Source: Chamaecyparis obtusa (Eukaryota > Streptophyta > Pinopsida > Cupressales > Cupressaceae). Taken from it: a stretch of DNA of 64,000 nucleotides. The translations under genes were made by a program, and so were the position numbers. Each line of letters opens with the position of its first letter. Position 1 is the stretch's first letter. The stretch lies in NCBI GenBank assembly GCA_027943335.1, contig BSBK01008829.1, forward strand, positions 124,001 through 188,000. Direction: 5' to 3'. The notes beneath the pieces were generated by a model. It did no database searches. It saw nothing but the letters and a program-made list of their open reading frames with translations, and had not been told where the DNA came from. This document shows positions 59,994 to 64,000 of the stretch, piece after piece.

Positions 59994-61256
59994 CCAAAAT
60001 TTTATGAGGTCTTAGGGTAACTAGACCAGCTATAGGGACTTAATATGCCCTCTTCTACTTCTGGCTCTGCAAAACCAAGGTGGGTGCACCTAACCTAGTA
60101 TAAAATATACTTCATACACTAAGAACTAGGTTTGAATAACACATAATAGAATAGCAAGAAAGTTCTAAGTGTTAACCACACACTCATTGACTCTCCATTG
60201 CTATGGGGTGGAACCTTACACAACCAAATACTGCAAACTTAAGGAATGGTTCTTAATTTTATGTGTTTGAATCATAACAACCAATCTAGACATGTCAACA
60301 AAGAAGTACTTATCTAGGCCAGTGCCTCATCCATTGGGCAAGGTTTCTTAGACAGACCACACACACACACCAAAATATATCTGAGATTCAAAGCCACAAA
60401 CACACCTATAATCTCCTCTACTACTGACAGAATATCCCTACATAGACAAGAGATAAATTTAGATCCCATCTGAAGCATCATTTAATCTAATCTTGGATTA
60501 GAACTCAAGAATGAAGACCTATACATAAATTGTTATGCAGTGAACTGGAAAGTTCAAAATTCATCTACATTGACACAAGGGAGATATGAGAATCATGTGC
60601 CTGCCTTGAGTATGAAGAATCCTCAAATTTATACAATCCATCCAAAGGAACCCTGTTTGCAAACTGCAGCTTAGACCTACAACTTTCTTTCAATTGCCAA
60701 AAAATCAAGACAAGTCATTACAATTCAGACTAAGAAGAGGACTCACAACCCAAAAGTTTGAATACCTAACTCCCAATGCCCTCAAAAATGATCACAAAAA
60801 TCCCTTTATACAAGGGTTACAAAGCAAGCATAATGATCACTTCCAACTCAAAAATTCAAAATCACCTAACCCTACCAAGGAATTAACACAGACATGACAG
60901 GGGTCAAGCCACAGCATGCAAGCTCAAACAGTCTAATCAACCAACTGCAAACACTTCTCGAGAAAAGATTGTAATCATTCCTCATGGTACAAATCCCTCT
61001 GCAATCAACCATCAAGCACCCTGGACCACACTGCAAATGGCAAACCAATCGTTTCTTACCAAACAGGGTCATTTCTACATTGAATTCCATAAAAATGGTA
61101 CTCTCTATCACTGGAAACTCCTAGAAATTCAAACCAGAATCTCAATGGTTATCATGCATTTCATGGGCTTCATTTTCCTTACCCGTTTTCCCTCATTCAC
61201 ACAATTACACGGTCACAACTTGACTGCCATAGGAAAATGGGTTCACCTTATGCCTG
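59994..61256. other. Unassigned DNA, possibly the start of a long LTR
   Basis: It continues the sequence interrupted by chromovirus B. No frame, LTR end or RNA gene is supported. A short CA-rich run (about 60358-60372) is present. Confidence 0.35.
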
Positions 61257-62240
61257 GTCGCATGATCGCATAGCACGGAGATAGGCTATGCGAACATGCA
61301 ACCACCCACACCCCTTTATCTTGCCGCAACTGCCATTGTGACAATAGCTATTGCATGATCACATAGCCAAGAGACGGGCTATGCGAACATGTGACAACTC
61401 ACGAACCATCACCCTGCTGGTTGGCATGTCACCACCGAATGTCAAACACACTTGGGCACTGAAGGCATGAGCCCCGCTGAGAAAAACCACATCACTATTG
61501 TAGCTAACCAATGAGTAGAAGGCACATCGGTAAGACTGGCATCGTGGGCCCACCTAAGAACTCTACAACCGCAACATCCAGTAGTTAGTCGCATGATCGC
61601 ATAGCCTGGAGACAAGCTATGCGAATATGTGACAACCTACAAACCATAACCGCTAGCATAACCACCACCACTACTAGCACAAAACATTAGTCACATGATC
61701 ACATAGCCTTGAAAAAGGCTATGCAACCATATGACTAACCACTACTTACCATGCGTCGGCCCTACCAACAACCACCATGTGTCACACCACCATTCACTGC
61801 ATCCAATAGAACACTGCCACCTCAGCAAATGGAAGACACCCCATCACCACCTACCACTGGGCCCTAGGGACACATGTCAATCAGTCGCATGATCACATGT
61901 TAGAAAAGTTTGACATGTGGCCATGTCACAGCCAACCCCCGAAAGAAACTTCACCTACCAACGGGACCACCAAACAGAGCACTGAATAAAAGAAGATCAG
62001 ACGGCTGGCGCAACTTCGCATAGCCCTGACAAAACCTTCATGCTTTAACAAAAACTATTGATGCTATGACACGTCAAGACCCTCTGACCAATCTAGAAAC
62101 CAGGTCCCACCATCCATCGCACTTGCACGCTAAGGCAAAGTAGATCACCAAGCAGCTGAATAGGACTCGGACCCACACGACTAGGTGGCAAGTGGTCGCA
62201 TGATCACATGTCAGAAAAGTCTGACATGTGGCCATGTGAC
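61257..62240 (+). repeat. Array of six imperfect palindromes (hairpin units)
   Basis: Units of about 46-49 bp lie at 61257-61302, 61351-61398, 61588-61636, 61690-61735, 61884-61929 and 62195-62240. Each begins GTCRCATGATC or a close variant and ends near CATGTGAC. Units 1-4 have inner arms CRCATAGC and GCTATGCR. Units 5-6 have inner arms CACATGTCAGA-like and TCTGACATGTG-like. Arms pair at about 80-86% in the units I counted. Spacing is irregular (94-311 bp). No ORF covers the array. It may be the U3 part of an unrecognised LTR. Confidence 0.8.
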
Positions 62241-62749
62241 AACCAATCAAGAAGAGTTTGGACCCACCATCTAGTCAGACTTGTGTAGTTAAGACCGAGG
62301 TTGAAAACACACAAAGTTTTCAGCGCCAAAAGACAAGTGCACAAAAGTTGGAAGGCAAAGGTCGAAAACAATGAGGGTTTTTGGAAAAAGATCAAAAACA
62401 TACAAGATTAATGACAGACCGAAAGGTAGCAAGGAAGCCAAAAACATCACGGGTTTTTGAAAACACTATGGGTTTTTGACACTGTGGAAGATTTTAAAAA
62501 TGTTTCCCGCAGACCTCAAAACTTGAAAAAATTCCCTAGGCTTTGCGAATTAGGAGATGTGGTCTAGACTGGAGCTAGGTGATATAATAAAGAGGACAAG
62601 GTAGGAGCAGACACCATGAAACACTAAGGATTTTCATCACAAGTCAAAACTGTGATTGCAGGCACAGCAGGACAACAAAACAAAGACTACAGAGAATAGG
62701 CCATTTTCATAAGATTTTGCAATGACTGGAAAATGGACTAACAAGAGGT
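62241..62749. other. Spacer between palindrome array and gag relic
   Basis: No gene. Several GGGTTTTTGA-like repeats occur near 62373-62480. No primer binding site was found before the gag. Confidence 0.35.
62583..62592 (+). promoter_or_regulatory. Possible TATA-like promoter downstream of the palindromes
   Basis: TATAATAAAG follows the array by about 340 bp. If the array is part of an LTR U3 on the plus strand, this is where a TATA box would be expected. No LTR boundary confirms it. Confidence 0.2.
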
Positions 62750-63999
62750 TCATTAAATCCATCACAAAAGTTAATTCTAGTCCTCAATTAGAATAACCAA
62801 GTTAGAAAGGAGGGTTGAATATAGAAGAATTATTGAATTAAATAGCATATATGGACAAGTATTTTGAAATATGAAAACATGGAGGAAGATCTGAAGGTGA
62901 AATATTCATGCATTAAGTTGCATGGGCATGCTTATCTATGGTTGGAGCATTTTCAAAATGGATAGATGAAAAATGGTGACAAAGATTAAATCCAAATTTT
63001 TTTTGGGAAAGGAATCATTAAAATTTAAAGAAAAAAAAAAAAGTGTAAGGGAACACATAAAGGATTTTTATCTGTTCAGCATTCAAGCTAGTCAAATTAA
63101 TGAAGATTATGAGGAGATTGTAAGGTATTTGAATGGACTATGTCCATCTATTCAAGATGAAATTAGTTTGATGAATATGCATAGTATGTAGGAGGCTTAC
63201 CAATATGCCTTAAAGATTAAAGAAAAACTCAATACAAAATTACAAAAAAACACCAAAAGTAAAGGAAGATTTTCATGTGGAAGAGGATAGCTGATTAGTG
63301 GAAGGGGCTTCTAAAATAAACAAGAAGAAGAAATCATATCATGTGAAAATGTATAGGAAGGAAAGGAAAAATAGTGTTTCTCAAGAGGAAGAGGAGACTA
63401 CTCGTGTGGAATATGGTCTTTTGAAAGAGGTAGAGGAAGAAGATTTACATGTTTCAAGTGTGGGGAAAGGGAACATAAAGCATTTGAATGCCTACAGATC
63501 TAGCATGATAGAGGTAAAGGTAAGGAGGAAAGAGGTCATTTTGCACAAGATGATAATTAAGAGTCCAATAGTCCAATAAACATGCAGATTACCATAAGAT
63601 TTAGAACTATTTATGTTGAGAAGAGTTTCTTTGAATTTGTAAAATATGACATTGCAAATATTTCAAAGGATAAAATTGTTTTAAAGAAGGTGCAAGGTGG
63701 ATGGAAATTGCTAGAAGGCACGATTGTGGAAAATAGTAGAATCAATAATATTGTGTCTAAGGAGATGGTAACTAAGTTGAAGTTGAAGAGAATTAAACAT
63801 ACCATCCCGTACAATGTCTCATGATTTGAAAATTAGAATTAAATATTGGTCAATGAAAAAAGTTTGGTAAGTTTTCACTTTGAAAATTATAAGGATCAGG
63901 TTATGTGTGACATAATGCCTGTGTATTCCTATCATTTTATTTTGGGTATATTGTAGGAATTTGATAAGAAGGCTATACATGATGGTAAAAATAATACAT
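62750..63999 (+). pseudogene. Partial Ty3/gypsy gag and protease relic, cut by the window end
   Basis: It reads as a diverged relative of copies A and B. LNIEELLN, then TAA at 62839-62841, then IAYMDKYFE, starts the capsid. HGHAYLW-like and KSVREHIKDF segments follow, then EEIVRYLNGLCPSIQDEISL and EAYQYALKIKEKLNTKL. A zinc knuckle with CFKCGEREHKAFEC spacing is readable near 63446-63490 in a shifted frame. Protease remnants follow (NNIVSKEMVTKLKLKRIKHT, then CDIMP), in which the active site is lost. Many stops and shifts show it is old. Confidence 0.75.
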
Positions 64000-64000
64000 A

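Noticed and set aside
60694..61273. Overlapping short plus-strand frames
   Set aside because: No domain, high Asn/His/Leu content, and no continuity with neighbouring frames.
61257..62240. Possible CRISPR-like array
   Set aside because: Units are palindromic, spacing is irregular (94-311 bp), unit sequences vary, and the context is plant nuclear.

Overview
This is plant nuclear DNA. It holds one convincing host gene, an intronless AP2/ERF transcription factor, in 64 kb. Most of the rest is decayed retroelements with plant-type primer binding sites, chromodomain integrases, plant L1-type LINE ORFs and very long LTRs. Low gene density and deep nesting point to a large seed-plant genome, possibly a gymnosperm. 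The sequence alone does not fix the species.

Layout. 1-2225 is the 3' part of a Ty1/copia-like element with its LTR. 2226-9560 is AT-rich and anonymous, with a 56-bp tandem repeat and a Ty3/gypsy gag relic (about 5790-7093, minus). 9560-9649 is a (TA)n tract. 9.9-11.8 kb is a T/G-rich block with recurring CAAAACC modules. 11.8-15.2 kb is a low-repeat island around the ERF gene (12664-13272, minus). 15.8-20.9 kb is a minus-strand relic in which LINE ORF1 and ORF2 are joined to an unrecognised ORF.

21892-53451 is one old minus-strand gypsy element (target duplication AGATG) opened by three later insertions. These are a 12.85-kb plus-strand gypsy with 3.19-kb LTRs (23908-36758), a minus-strand solo copia LTR (37180-38390) and a plus-strand copia element (38775-52007, TGTCA). 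The 5' LTR of that copia is itself split by a minus-strand chromovirus, here copy A (38823-45168, AGTTG). A sister chromovirus, copy B (53617-59988, TAACT), lies just outside. Target duplications were found at every level, perfect for four of the six elements and 4/5 for two, so insertion order can be read directly. By-eye LTR divergence agrees: outer gypsy about 20%, copia and long-LTR gypsy about 5-7%, chromoviruses about 2.5-4%.

59989-62750 contains an unassigned array of six imperfect palindromes (61257-62240). The window ends in a partial plus-strand gypsy gag-protease relic.

No retroelement ORF is intact. Most premature stops are Gln, Arg or Trp codons changed by C-to-T or G-to-A transitions. 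The best leads are the palindrome array, a stop at the same gag Trp position in all four related gypsy elements, an RNase H-like domain upstream of RT in the long-LTR gypsy, a 41-bp terminal palindrome shared by gypsy LTRs, and the LINE/unknown-ORF chimera.
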